Part shown: positions 1 to 7,550 of the stretch, one piece after another
Layout: every line of letters begins with the position of its first letter
Numbering within the stretch: position 1 is the stretch's first letter
Assembly: GCA_013288805.1 (NCBI GenBank)
Contig: JABDBE010000028.1
Location: forward strand, 1-36,221
Reading direction: 5' to 3'
From: Acidobacteriota bacterium
GTDB taxonomy: Bacteria; Acidobacteriota; Terriglobia; Terriglobales; Acidobacteriaceae
Length of the DNA: 36,221 bases
Program-made: the position numbers and the translations under genes
Notes under the pieces: generated by a model
Seen by the model: the letters and a program-made list of their open reading frames with translations, nothing else
What the model was told of the DNA's origin: nothing
Database searches by the model: none

Positions 1-221
1 CGGTCGTCATCATCAGAGGGCCTCGGTGGGTTGGCGTCTACGGCTGATCTTAGGGGTGAGAAGACGCCGCAGAAGGGGCACATTCCGCCGTAGTTGTTGG
101 TTTGTCCGTCCCAGGCCAGGAGCATGGGTTCGCCGCATCCCCGGCAGGCGCAGCAGTGGAGTTCGGCTAGTGGGGTTTGTCGGCATGCTGACTTCTTGGT
201 TAGCTCAAGTGGTTGCTTCAT
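1..221 (-). CDS. Partial small zinc-ribbon-like protein (3' end outside window)
   Basis: Read on the minus strand from ATG at 221, the frame stays open to the left edge, giving about 73 residues. It has two cysteine knuckles: CCACRGCGEP near residues 23-32 and CPFCG near residues 49-53, separated by a short linker, as in a zinc ribbon. Acidic residues (DDDD) follow at the edge. A GAGGA motif lies eight bases before the ATG. The overlapping plus-strand frame is Arg-rich and looks like a shadow. The function is unknown; a metal-binding or nucleic-acid-binding role is inference from the cysteine pattern only. Confidence 0.5.
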   Translation of the reverse strand, partial: MKQPLELTKKSACRQTPLAELHCCACRGCGEPMLLAWDGQTNNYGGMCPFCGVFSPLRSAVDANPPRPSDDDD

Positions 222-308
222 AGTTTTAGTCCTCGTTGTCGGTTGATTTAGTGTGGAGCTGTTCGATCGGCAAAAGGCTTTTTCCGATATGCATTTCTTT
301 CGCGTCTG

Positions 309-338
309 CCCACGTCTCGAAAAACCTTGAGACGTGGG
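309..338. repeat. 10-bp-stem palindrome in the gap between two minus-strand genes
   Basis: CCCACGTCTC (309-318) pairs perfectly with GAGACGTGGG (329-338) around a 10-nt loop. On the plus strand a run of five T follows at 344-348. It sits between the nuclease gene and the zinc-ribbon gene. It resembles the short palindromes often scattered between acidobacterial genes (from memory), and it could also stop transcription. Confidence 0.55.
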
Positions 339-386
339 GCACCCTTTTTCTCATCCGGATGGTATGGAAGGTAATTCACTACGTCC

Positions 387-887
387 CTACACGCCGGCCG
401 GACGTGCCGCTCCCCGGCGGAGCAGGTCCCAGGCTTCGCGATATTTCTCGAAGTGGGCGCCATCGGACCTTTTTGCGCCTTCGGGATAGAGGCGGATGTT
501 GGTTAGATTTGCAACCTCGGCGACCGGGATGATGTACCAGGCATCGTGAGCGACGACGTAGGCGGCGACGAAATCGATTTCATGCGGGGAGTAGGCAATG
601 CCGCTTTTTTGCTGGCGCTTGCGCGTCACGCAGACGCTGTATCCCCAGCGCGAGGTGGTGAAAACCGATTTCACCTGAATGCGAAACACGCGGCCGTTTT
701 CCTCGATGATCACGTCGTAGGGCTCGCAGTCACCGTAGGGCTTGCTGACCGCGAATCCCATGCTGGCGGCTTTGACCACGAAGATCAATTCCGCGATCAG
801 GCCTTTGCGTTTGGAATAGAGTGTCGTGCGCCCGATGGACTGGCGCTTGCGGAGCGGCGGGGAAGGAGCAGCAGAATATTCTGTCAT
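387..887 (-). CDS. PD-(D/E)XK endonuclease-like protein
   Basis: The 166-residue product fits the small PD-(D/E)XK endonuclease family (PDDEXK_5 type). The visible core is E33 in IAELIF, D58 in EPYDVII, and Q71-V-K73 in FRIQVKSV. The order E...D...QxK matches the metal-binding active site of restriction/resolvase-like nucleases. The C-terminal half has WYIIPV and a YPEG-like segment typical of such folds. I chose ATG 887 because the longer frame from 998 adds a low-complexity N-terminus without a ribosome site; 887 itself has no clear Shine-Dalgarno either. No methyltransferase or other restriction partner lies next to it. A nuclease or DNA-repair role is inferred from the motif. Confidence 0.7.
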   Translation of the reverse strand: MTEYSAAPSPPLRKRQSIGRTTLYSKRKGLIAELIFVVKAASMGFAVSKPYGDCEPYDVIIEENGRVFRIQVKSVFTTSRWGYSVCVTRKRQQKSGIAYSPHEIDFVAAYVVAHDAWYIIPVAEVANLTNIRLYPEGAKRSDGAHFEKYREAWDLLRRGAARPAGV

Positions 888-1001
888 AAACGTTGCATGC
901 GCAGGCGTTCGCCGGGGCGCATACTTCTCCCTTTTTATTTGGATTTGAGTTCGAGAATTCGCGGGCGAAGGCGTCCGCGCCACACAAACAGCGCACAAAA
1001 G

Positions 1002-1034
1002 AAAAGGCGCGGGCTGAGTGCCTGCGCCTTTTTT
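1002..1034 (-). terminator. Intrinsic terminator, probably for the TPR lipoprotein gene
   Basis: The arms 1002-1014 and 1020-1032 form a 13-bp stem (one G-T wobble) with a 5-nt loop. On the minus strand the stem is followed by TTTTCTTTT. On the plus strand it is followed by T residues, so it may act in both directions. It lies about 160 bp after the TPR gene stop, with no gene between. Confidence 0.75.
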
Positions 1035-1191
1035 CTGTCTATATATTCAGGCTATCAAATTCGACAGGTAACTATGCCATGTTTTCCAACTTTATTTTCT
1101 GTTTGCAATCAGGGGGTTGAAGGGAATTGGGGGTCAAAGGGGGCTTGACAAGATTTCTCCCGAATTGGGAAACAGTCGAATTTTGGCTTGG

Positions 1192-3492
1192 CTACGATTT
1201 CAGTTGGGCTAGTTGTTTTTTCACGTCCGCGGCCTGGCTGTAGTTGGGATTGATTTTCAGGACGCGTTCTAGATGTTGCCGGGCGAGATCGGTCTGGCCC
1301 GTTTTTTCATACGCGAGTCCGAGGTGGTAGTGGACGGTGGCGTCATCGGGCGATTTATTTTTCTCGCCCAGTTTGAGCGCTTCCTGAAAAAGATCGACGG
1401 CTGATTGATACGCGCCCTTCTGGTAGAAGACCCAGCCCAGAGTGTCCGCGGCATTGGGCGAATCGGGCATGCCGCGGCGGGCGGTTTGCGCCAGCGAAAG
1501 AGCCATGTCGACGTTGCCGCCGGATTGCAACATGACGTAGGCGAGATTATTCGAGGCCAGCGGATTCTCGGGCTTGATTTCAAGCGCCTTCTGATACGCG
1601 TCTCTGGCTTTGCCCCAATCCTGTTTGGATTCGTACAGCTCGCCCATCAAAATGTAAAACATGGCCTCGCGCGGATTATTCTGAAGACTTTGCTGATATG
1701 TCAGGATGGCTTGGTCGGTTGAACCTTTGGCAACTTGCACCTGGCCCAGCTTGAGCAAGGCATCGGAATTATTTTTGTCGAGTTCGGCGGATTTCTTGAA
1801 TGCGGCTTCGGCGCCGTCGAAATCTTTCTTGCTGTTGAAGAGGACTGTGCCCAGCAGATCGTAGAAGGCGCTGCTGTTCGGCGATTTGGCGATTTGCGCG
1901 TTGGCGGCGGCGATGGCTTTGTCGGTCTGGTTCTGGGCGAGATAAGTATTCATCACGCCGTTGAGAGCGTCGTTGGAATTGGGATCGCGGTCAAGCGCCT
2001 CCTGATAAGCTTTGCCGGCTTCGTTGTATTGCTTTTCGACCAGCTTCAGATTTCCCATCTGGATGTAACCGGTGGCACTCTGCGGGGCAATGTCGATGGC
2101 TTTTTGTATGTCTTGTTCAGCGGCGGCGAATTGCTTGCGATCGATTTTCGAGAGAGCGCGCATGGCGTATCCGTCGGGTGAGGCCGGTTGCAGACGAATA
2201 ATCTCCGTCGCCGTTTGTTCGAGTGTCTCCATATCGCCTTTGCGCATGGCAGCGGTGGCGAGGGCGCGCTGGGCTTCGATGAGATCGGGACGCAGGCGCA
2301 CGGCGGTGCGCCATTCCTCGACCGCACGTTCGGGATTGCCCATCTGATCGAGCGCAAGTCCGAGGTGATAATGAGCGACGGCGTTGTCGGGGTCGTTTTT
2401 TAGCGCAGTTTGCAGGGTTTGGGCGGCGTCGCTGGGATGGCCGCCGCGGAGCTGAATTTGTCCGCGATAGATGAGGGCATCGGTTTCGTTGGCATTGCTG
2501 GCGAGAATCGCGTCGTTGAGTTTGGTGGCTTCGTCGAGGCGGTTTTTCAGGATTAGCAACTGAATGTAATTCTTCTCGACTTGCAGGTCTTTCGGATGGT
2601 CGTGATAGACGACGCCGTATTCGGCTACGGCTTTATCGAGATCGCCGGTCGCGAAATAGAAGTCGCCTAACATGCGGTAGCCGGTCGAGTTGTCGGGGAA
2701 CCGCGTCTTGACTTGCTTGAGAAATGCCTCGGCCTCAGCCTTCTTCCCCTGCGCGATGTAGAGACGCGCGAGCGCGGCAGGCGGATCAGGATCTTTGGGA
2801 TCGAGATCCATGGCGCGACGGAACTGCTGCTCAGCCTCGGGGAAGCGACTGCGTGACTGATAGTAGCCGCCCAGGGCCAATTGCGCCTGTATTGCCTTAG
2901 GGTTCACTTCGACTGCCTTCTTGAAATTCACTTCGGCGGCGTCGAGCTGATTGGCTCGTATCTGTACGAGAGCGAGATTGAGATACGGTTCCCAGTTGTT
3001 GGGAGCGAGAGCGATAGCCTTCTGCATTTCCTGAATGGCTCCAGGATAATTGCCCTGGCCAATCTGAAGGTTCGCGAGAGCCATGTGGACTTGCTGATTG
3101 TTGGGCTGCTTTTGCAGAAGTTGATCGATCTGCTCCTGGGCCTGCTTGAAATCGCGTCCCGCAATCAGGAGATTTGCCAGGTCAATGCGGGCGGGATAAT
3201 TGTCGGGCTGAAGCTCGAGGGTGCGGGCAAGTTCCTGATAGGCGGGATTCCACTGCTGCAACTTGAGCAGAGCTTGCGCCAGTCCGTAATGCGCGTTGCC
3301 ATAGGTGGAATCGATCTGGATGGCGTTCTTGTACTGAATGGCAGCTTCGCGATACTGGCCTTTGTCGTAATAGCGCTGCCCGCTCTCATAATATTTTTGC
3401 TTGCGCACGTTGGGATCGCGGGAACATCCGACGAAAAGAGTTGCGATCAGTGCAAGAGCCAGAACCAGACGAAAAGCGGAAGAAGGCCTCAT
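1192..3492 (-). CDS. TPR-repeat lipoprotein (PrsT-like, exosortase-associated)
   Basis: This 766-residue protein starts at ATG 3492, preceded by GGAG seven bases upstream; a longer frame to 3549 lacks a ribosome site. Residues 1-23 form a lipoprotein signal ending in the lipobox LFVGC (C23). From about residue 30 to the end it is almost entirely tetratricopeptide repeats: A-x3-Y-x2-A and NP-x-N turns recur every 34 residues, around 18-20 copies. Large TPR lipoproteins of this kind (PrsT in PEP-CTERM systems) occur with exosortases, and EpsI and an exosortase lie immediately upstream. A role as a periplasmic or outer-membrane scaffold for surface export is inferred. A general TPR protein unrelated to sorting is the alternative. 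Confidence 0.85.
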   Translation of the reverse strand: MRPSSAFRLVLALALIATLFVGCSRDPNVRKQKYYESGQRYYDKGQYREAAIQYKNAIQIDSTYGNAHYGLAQALLKLQQWNPAYQELARTLELQPDNYPARIDLANLLIAGRDFKQAQEQIDQLLQKQPNNQQVHMALANLQIGQGNYPGAIQEMQKAIALAPNNWEPYLNLALVQIRANQLDAAEVNFKKAVEVNPKAIQAQLALGGYYQSRSRFPEAEQQFRRAMDLDPKDPDPPAALARLYIAQGKKAEAEAFLKQVKTRFPDNSTGYRMLGDFYFATGDLDKAVAEYGVVYHDHPKDLQVEKNYIQLLILKNRLDEATKLNDAILASNANETDALIYRGQIQLRGGHPSDAAQTLQTALKNDPDNAVAHYHLGLALDQMGNPERAVEEWRTAVRLRPDLIEAQRALATAAMRKGDMETLEQTATEIIRLQPASPDGYAMRALSKIDRKQFAAAEQDIQKAIDIAPQSATGYIQMGNLKLVEKQYNEAGKAYQEALDRDPNSNDALNGVMNTYLAQNQTDKAIAAANAQIAKSPNSSAFYDLLGTVLFNSKKDFDGAEAAFKKSAELDKNNSDALLKLGQVQVAKGSTDQAILTYQQSLQNNPREAMFYILMGELYESKQDWGKARDAYQKALEIKPENPLASNNLAYVMLQSGGNVDMALSLAQTARRGMPDSPNAADTLGWVFYQKGAYQSAVDLFQEALKLGEKNKSPDDATVHYHLGLAYEKTGQTDLARQHLERVLKINPNYSQAADVKKQLAQLKS

Positions 3493-3580
3493 TACAAATC
3501 TCCAGGAACGGGCGCAGTCGGCGCCAGACGGTTGTGTTCTTGTTCTCATCTTTAATTTACTCGGCTACATCAAGAAGCCG

Positions 3581-3696
3581 TCTCATAAATGAACTGGAAT
3601 GTGAACTTCCGCGCCTCAGGGGCTAAAGCCCCTCGTATTCATTGATCCCGGACGGCACGACTGAAGTCGTGCCCTTCCCAAAAGCGATTTATGAGA
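3581..3696. repeat. 116-bp palindromic intergenic element with two hairpins
   Basis: The outer inverted repeats are TCTCATAAAT (3581-3590) and ATTTATGAGA (3687-3696). Inside are two perfect hairpins: AGGGGC/GCCCCT with a TAAA loop (3618-3633) and GGCACGAC/GTCGTGCC with a TGAA loop (3654-3673). It lies between the EpsI stop and the TPR gene start. The compact nested design suggests a non-autonomous REP/MITE-type element. Confidence 0.7.
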
Positions 3697-3753
3697 TAGG
3701 TTCAAGTTACTGCAAATAACGCGCGGCAGAAAGTTACTCATGGCACAACCCTG

Positions 3754-4401
3754 TCATTGCGGAATATACCTGTCCAATTGGGGAACGACATTTCCGGCGA
3801 AAGACAGCAAACGTTGTTGGGCGGCCTCGATGGTTTCATCGCGAGGCAGCGGCGTAATCACGCGCACCAGGGAACCATCGCTGCGGTTGAGCCGGATGGA
3901 GTCCGCGACCAGATAGAACTTTGCCCAGTATTCGCTGGCCAGAGCGCGATCGTGGGCCCAATACCAGTACAGAACGAGTTGGCGTTCGTCGCCCTTCGCA
4001 ATGACGTAGCGATTCACCTCAAATGGCGCGCGCCCGGGAAACGAAATGGAGATTCGGCTGGACTCCGTGGGCAACCAGCCTGCACCCGGCAAGCAGTGTT
4101 TCGGCGAGTGAATGGCGTCGCCGGCGCGCTGACTGGGAAAGTAGGCGAGGAAGAAATCAATATAGGGCTGGCTGGCGGAAGTGTTCTCGTAGAAGCGCTG
4201 AAGAAAATCGCCCGGTCCGAGAATCGCGAGAACATCCTGCTGCATGGGGACGTCGGTTCCTGCCCATGGACCCAATTGGTACGGCAGGGAAGCGAGGGGT
4301 TCGTGATCGGGCAAGGTCTCGGTGCGGCCGCGAGCCTGAAGAAAAATTGCCGTGGCCGCAAGCAGAGCAACTGTGATCGCGAATCTCCATTGTGATTTCA
4401 C
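3754..4401 (-). CDS. epsI: EpsI family protein (DUF3485)
   Basis: The 215-residue product has an N-terminal membrane anchor (residues 7-23) and the EpsI/DUF3485 hallmark HSPKHCLPGAGW near residue 98, followed by YWYWAHDR and a conserved C-terminal half. EpsI proteins accompany exosortases in exopolysaccharide or PEP-CTERM loci, often as separate or fused C-terminal partners; their exact biochemical role is not settled. It begins with GTG at 4401, which overlaps the exosortase stop (GTGA), so translation is probably coupled. The TPR lipoprotein follows after 261 bp containing a palindromic repeat. Confidence 0.88.
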   Translation of the reverse strand: MKSQWRFAITVALLAATAIFLQARGRTETLPDHEPLASLPYQLGPWAGTDVPMQQDVLAILGPGDFLQRFYENTSASQPYIDFFLAYFPSQRAGDAIHSPKHCLPGAGWLPTESSRISISFPGRAPFEVNRYVIAKGDERQLVLYWYWAHDRALASEYWAKFYLVADSIRLNRSDGSLVRVITPLPRDETIEAAQQRLLSFAGNVVPQLDRYIPQ

Positions 4402-5306
4402 GGCCGGGCCTCATCGGTTCTTGCTCCAGTCCGCATCCGGCCAATCAGTAACAGGCGGTGAAAGAGAAAAAGCATGGCTAGCGCCACGACAAAGACCAGC
4501 CAGCCCGAAAATATGTGGAAAAATCCTTCAGCTTTGTCTGGATCCCAGTATTGCACCAGCAGGCCCGTGCCCACGATGCGCAGACTGTTGGCGGCCACGG
4601 CGATGGGAATCGAAGCCAGCGCTAATGCAACTCGAACCCAGGTGCGAGTTTCGACCAGGTATCCGTAAATGATGGCCAGGGTCACGAGCGAAAGCAGCGA
4701 GCGAATGCCGCTGCAGGCTTCTACAACCTCGAGCGGCATCGCCGGAAGATTAATGATGTTGCCTTCGCGCAACACGGGAACGCCCAAAAGAGGCAACAGT
4801 AGCGCCGCCACTTTCGAAGCCAGAATTTGAAGGGGGAAAGTAATCTGGCCAAAGACGATTTCGGGGATGGGAATCATCAGGAACAGAAATGCCCAGGGGA
4901 AAAGGACAGCGAGAAACGAATGCCATCCGCGAAAGAAAATCACTAGCCCTGCAATCAGCAGGAGTAAAGAAATACGAGACAAAAACAGCTCCACTCCGAG
5001 CACTCCTGCGACGAGAACAACGAGCGCGAAGACTACGATCAGAAGCCCAGAAGATGATGGATCACGAGGTTCGCGAGCAAGCCGATCGCGATCCTGCCAC
5101 AGCACGAACAAGGAAAAGAGGGGAACGAAAAACCCGTGAGAAAAGTTCGGATCGTTCGACCACTGTTTTGCCAGATGAAAAAGGACAGAACCGTAAAGCC
5201 AGCCAATCAACAAAAACAGGATCGCTGCTTGCCACGACGACTTACGATTCAGAGCAGGCTGCGGAGGCCGCTCCGAGAGCGATGCGGTTTGTGCAAGATA
5301 ACTCAC
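4398..5306 (-). CDS. Exosortase (membrane cysteine transpeptidase family)
   Basis: This 302-residue polytopic membrane protein has about eight hydrophobic segments. The exosortase/archaeosortase triad is visible: C198 in EACSGIRSL, R243 in NSLRIVG and H264 in FFHIFSGW. Exosortases are thought to cleave C-terminal sorting signals (PEP-CTERM-like) at the cytoplasmic membrane and hand the protein to a surface carrier. The start is GTG 5306; no convincing Shine-Dalgarno precedes it. The gene overlaps epsI by four bases. The exosortase subtype cannot be assigned without a model search. No obvious PEP-CTERM substrate is seen in the window. Confidence 0.9.
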   Translation of the reverse strand: MSYLAQTASLSERPPQPALNRKSSWQAAILFLLIGWLYGSVLFHLAKQWSNDPNFSHGFFVPLFSLFVLWQDRDRLAREPRDPSSSGLLIVVFALVVLVAGVLGVELFLSRISLLLLIAGLVIFFRGWHSFLAVLFPWAFLFLMIPIPEIVFGQITFPLQILASKVAALLLPLLGVPVLREGNIINLPAMPLEVVEACSGIRSLLSLVTLAIIYGYLVETRTWVRVALALASIPIAVAANSLRIVGTGLLVQYWDPDKAEGFFHIFSGWLVFVVALAMLFLFHRLLLIGRMRTGARTDEARP

Positions 5307-5381
5307 TGCGTGAGATTGTGGAGGATGCGCCTAGCATATGCGAACGCCACTCCCAGCGCAATGATGTTAGCGATAGGATTC

Positions 5382-5403
5382 GCGATTATCGCGGCTGTAC
5401 TTC
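5382..5403 (-). repeat. Copy of the 3' end of the neighbouring carboxypeptidase-regulatory gene
   Basis: These 22 bases are identical to 5862-5883, exactly 480 bp away. The right copy encodes the last codons and stop (EVQPR-stop) of the gene at 5866-7548. Here the same reading gives DPVEVQPR-stop, but an in-frame stop lies two codons before it, so only a tail fragment survives. It looks like the relic of a duplicated paralogue. Confidence 0.5.
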
Positions 5404-5861
5404 GACCGGGTCTTTCGGTCACTGCTGGAGGGATTTGAGCGCTGTTCCGGTTCCGCGTTTCCAGTTCGCCCGTTTTCCTCCAACTCCTGCGGGAGGACCG
5501 AGAGTCTGGCGTGGCTGAAGGTGTCATCCACCGCCAAATACTAAGCTTGGTCACGATTCGTGCCAAGACGGGAGAAAAAGGGTGCCGGTGAGATTTTTCA
5601 GTTACGGCCTGCCATTTTGATGACATGATTGCCGATGTGGCCGAAGTTGGAAAAGCGCTGGTTTGGATGCAAACACCATTCTTTATGGGATGGGGCTGCC
5701 GCCGCTGTGGGTGGAGGGATTTTATTCCACGCGCTGTACCCACAGCTTTAGCGCCGTCAGCGGAAGCTTTGCTGGCGTTCCAAGAGCATAGATGCAAGCG
5801 GAGGCCGGCCAGCAGCAGCATTAAGCCTGATTTACTCAAGCCACCGGTCTGAACGGTTTGG
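5404..5861. other. Gap between exosortase and carboxypeptidase-regulatory gene
   Basis: The region after the 22-bp repeat contains one plausible plus-strand small gene (5685-5852). Otherwise I see no supported gene. A 178-codon minus-strand frame crosses it but reads like a shadow, Ser/Arg-rich without a domain. The region may be decayed remains of a third carboxypeptidase-regulatory paralogue. Confidence 0.4.
5685..5852 (+). CDS. Small CxxC...HxC protein, possible zinc finger
   Basis: The frame is open from 5625; ATG 5685 is chosen because it brings the start close to the first cysteine, giving 55 residues. The pattern is CRRC at residues 5-8, aromatic W/F positions, then AFQEHRCKR near residue 35. 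The gene at 15772-15918 has the same layout (CTAC, F, then QFDRHECKR), so the two look like members of one small family with C-x2-C and H-x-C ligands. No Shine-Dalgarno is evident. Metal binding is inferred. The frame lies opposite a long minus-strand frame, so coding is uncertain. Confidence 0.4.
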   Translation: MGWGCRRCGWRDFIPRAVPTALAPSAEALLAFQEHRCKRRPASSSIKPDLLKPPV

Positions 5862-5883
5862 GCGATTATCGCGGCTGTACTTC
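5862..5883 (-). repeat. Right copy of the 22-bp direct repeat
   Basis: Identical to 5382-5403. It covers the final codons and stop of the 5866-7548 gene, plus four bases downstream. Confidence 0.5.
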
Positions 5884-7548
5884 AATCGGATCAGCCAGGT
5901 GAACGGAAGTTGGCGAGTGCTCGGTCACGGTCACGGTTTGGGCTTGCCTGGCGTAGTGTGCGATCACGCCGGGCCGGGACCAGTCGAGGTCCCAGCCGTT
6001 CTCGATGGCGATGATAGTGTACGTGCCGGGGATAACGCTGCGCAGGCTGAAGCTTCCGTCCTGATCGCTCTGGTCCCGGCGGAACAGTTCGCGGTTCGCT
6101 TCAGGATATTTGGGTACCAGCACGACCATTGCCCCTGCGGCCGCTTTTCCAGAGCGTTTGGCAAGTCCTTCAACGTTCGTGCTGCCTCCGACCAGCGAGA
6201 GCGTAATGGTCGTTGAGGAACCGGCTGTCACATTCAAAGTATGACCCGCGATGACTCCGCCATCGGATGACATTTGGACTACGGAATAGGCTTTCGGCCG
6301 ACTTCCAGCCAGCACGTCATATTTGCCTGGCGCGAGATCCTGGAATTCGACCGCTCCTTTTTTGTCCATCTCTTGCCAGCTCACAATTCGCATTTTGCGG
6401 TTACGCAGTGCGATCTCGATTTGCTGCGGCAGAGTTGCTTCTCCCAATATCTGCACCGTTGCCTTTACCGTGGCAGCGCTCTGCGCGGTGGGCATATCTA
6501 ATTCCTGCCCGTTGGTGGTCAGATTAATTTCGTTGTCCTCGTTGCCTTGTCCGGCGCCGGGATCGCGCACGGAATAGCGGCCGGGCGCGATTCCAGTGAT
6601 CTCGAACACTCCGGGAGCGACCGGCTGCATTCCGCCAGTTTGGACGTGCTCCATACCGTCGAACGACGGCTTTTGCAGCATGGGCATGGTGAATCCATGT
6701 TCGCCGTTGTCGGGAACGTGAAAGAGCAAGTGCAGAGCCGCAACCGGATTCAGATGAATGTCGGCTTGCAAGTGATCGCCGCCGCGGATCGGGATGGGCG
6801 TGGCGTCATCAGGCTCGGTGGAATCGCCGTAGTAGGTGACGGGATACGCGGCGTCGAGAGATTGATCGACGGCAGTTGGCAGATTTTCCGCGTCGGGCTG
6901 CTGCGAAGATCGCGGATGCAACGCGTACCAGGGCTGGGCGGTGACGGAGACGAAATACGATCCGGCGTCGAGCTGCGCGAACTCGTATGCGCCTTGATCG
7001 TCCGTCATGGCCCCACGAAATCTGATTATGCGACCGACACCGACCTGACGGTCCTCGCGATAAAGTGAAACTGAAGCATGGCGAACCGGTTCTCCTGATT
7101 CGTCGAGAATCTTTCCGGAAAGCACGGCGGACGGCGACAGACGCAGGACCAGATGTTCGGTATCGAGGCCAGTGCCAGTCACGATTGCAGTCGAGAATCC
7201 CTCGTGCTCGTCGTAGGCAGCGGAGATAAAACCGCGCTTCGCGCCTTGCAATGCGTACTTGCCGGGGCTGAGCTGGTTGAAATCGAAACGTCCATCTTCG
7301 AAAGTGATCACCGACTGACGATTTTGAGGATTCCTGGTATCAAAAATCGAAACGCGAGCTCGTGTCAGTGGGTTTCCGCCGAGTGCATTCACGATGGTTC
7401 CGGCGATTCGAAGTGTGCCACTCGAAGATTGAGTTTGCGCCCCGCTTGCACTCTGGGCCGCGAAACCTGCCGGCGAGCAGAGCAATATCAACGCACACAC
7501 GGGAATCATGCGAGATGTCAGCCGTCGCAATTGCGAAAGTGTAGACAT
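5866..7548 (-). CDS. Secreted carboxypeptidase regulatory-like domain protein
   Basis: The 560-residue product has a Sec signal peptide (hydrophobic core about residues 15-30, ending near GFAAQS). It is built of transthyretin-like beta-sandwich segments of the carboxypeptidase-regulatory type: IAGTIVNALGGNPLTRARV near residue 50, LSGKILDESGEPVRHASV near 140, and a C-terminal GSFSLRSVIPGTYTIIAIE unit near 500. Such domains occur in acidobacterial envelope proteins and in TonB-receptor N-termini. No peptidase active site is visible. It starts at ATG 7548 with GGCGGA seven bases upstream, two bases after the stop of the related upstream gene, so the two form an operon. A structural or binding role at the cell surface is inference. 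Confidence 0.8.
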   Translation of the reverse strand: MSTLSQLRRLTSRMIPVCALILLCSPAGFAAQSASGAQTQSSSGTLRIAGTIVNALGGNPLTRARVSIFDTRNPQNRQSVITFEDGRFDFNQLSPGKYALQGAKRGFISAAYDEHEGFSTAIVTGTGLDTEHLVLRLSPSAVLSGKILDESGEPVRHASVSLYREDRQVGVGRIIRFRGAMTDDQGAYEFAQLDAGSYFVSVTAQPWYALHPRSSQQPDAENLPTAVDQSLDAAYPVTYYGDSTEPDDATPIPIRGGDHLQADIHLNPVAALHLLFHVPDNGEHGFTMPMLQKPSFDGMEHVQTGGMQPVAPGVFEITGIAPGRYSVRDPGAGQGNEDNEINLTTNGQELDMPTAQSAATVKATVQILGEATLPQQIEIALRNRKMRIVSWQEMDKKGAVEFQDLAPGKYDVLAGSRPKAYSVVQMSSDGGVIAGHTLNVTAGSSTTITLSLVGGSTNVEGLAKRSGKAAAGAMVVLVPKYPEANRELFRRDQSDQDGSFSLRSVIPGTYTIIAIENGWDLDWSRPGVIAHYARQAQTVTVTEHSPTSVHLADPIEVQPR

Positions 7549-7550
7549 GG

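Noticed and set aside
26..223. Arg-rich plus-strand frame at the left edge
   Set aside because: Opposite strand carries a zinc-ribbon-like frame with a ribosome site; the plus frame is compositionally a shadow.
5303..5839. 178-codon minus-strand frame overlapping the exosortase start
   Set aside because: Ser/Arg/Trp-rich, no domain or ribosome site, and it covers both the 22-bp repeat relic and the better small plus-strand frame.
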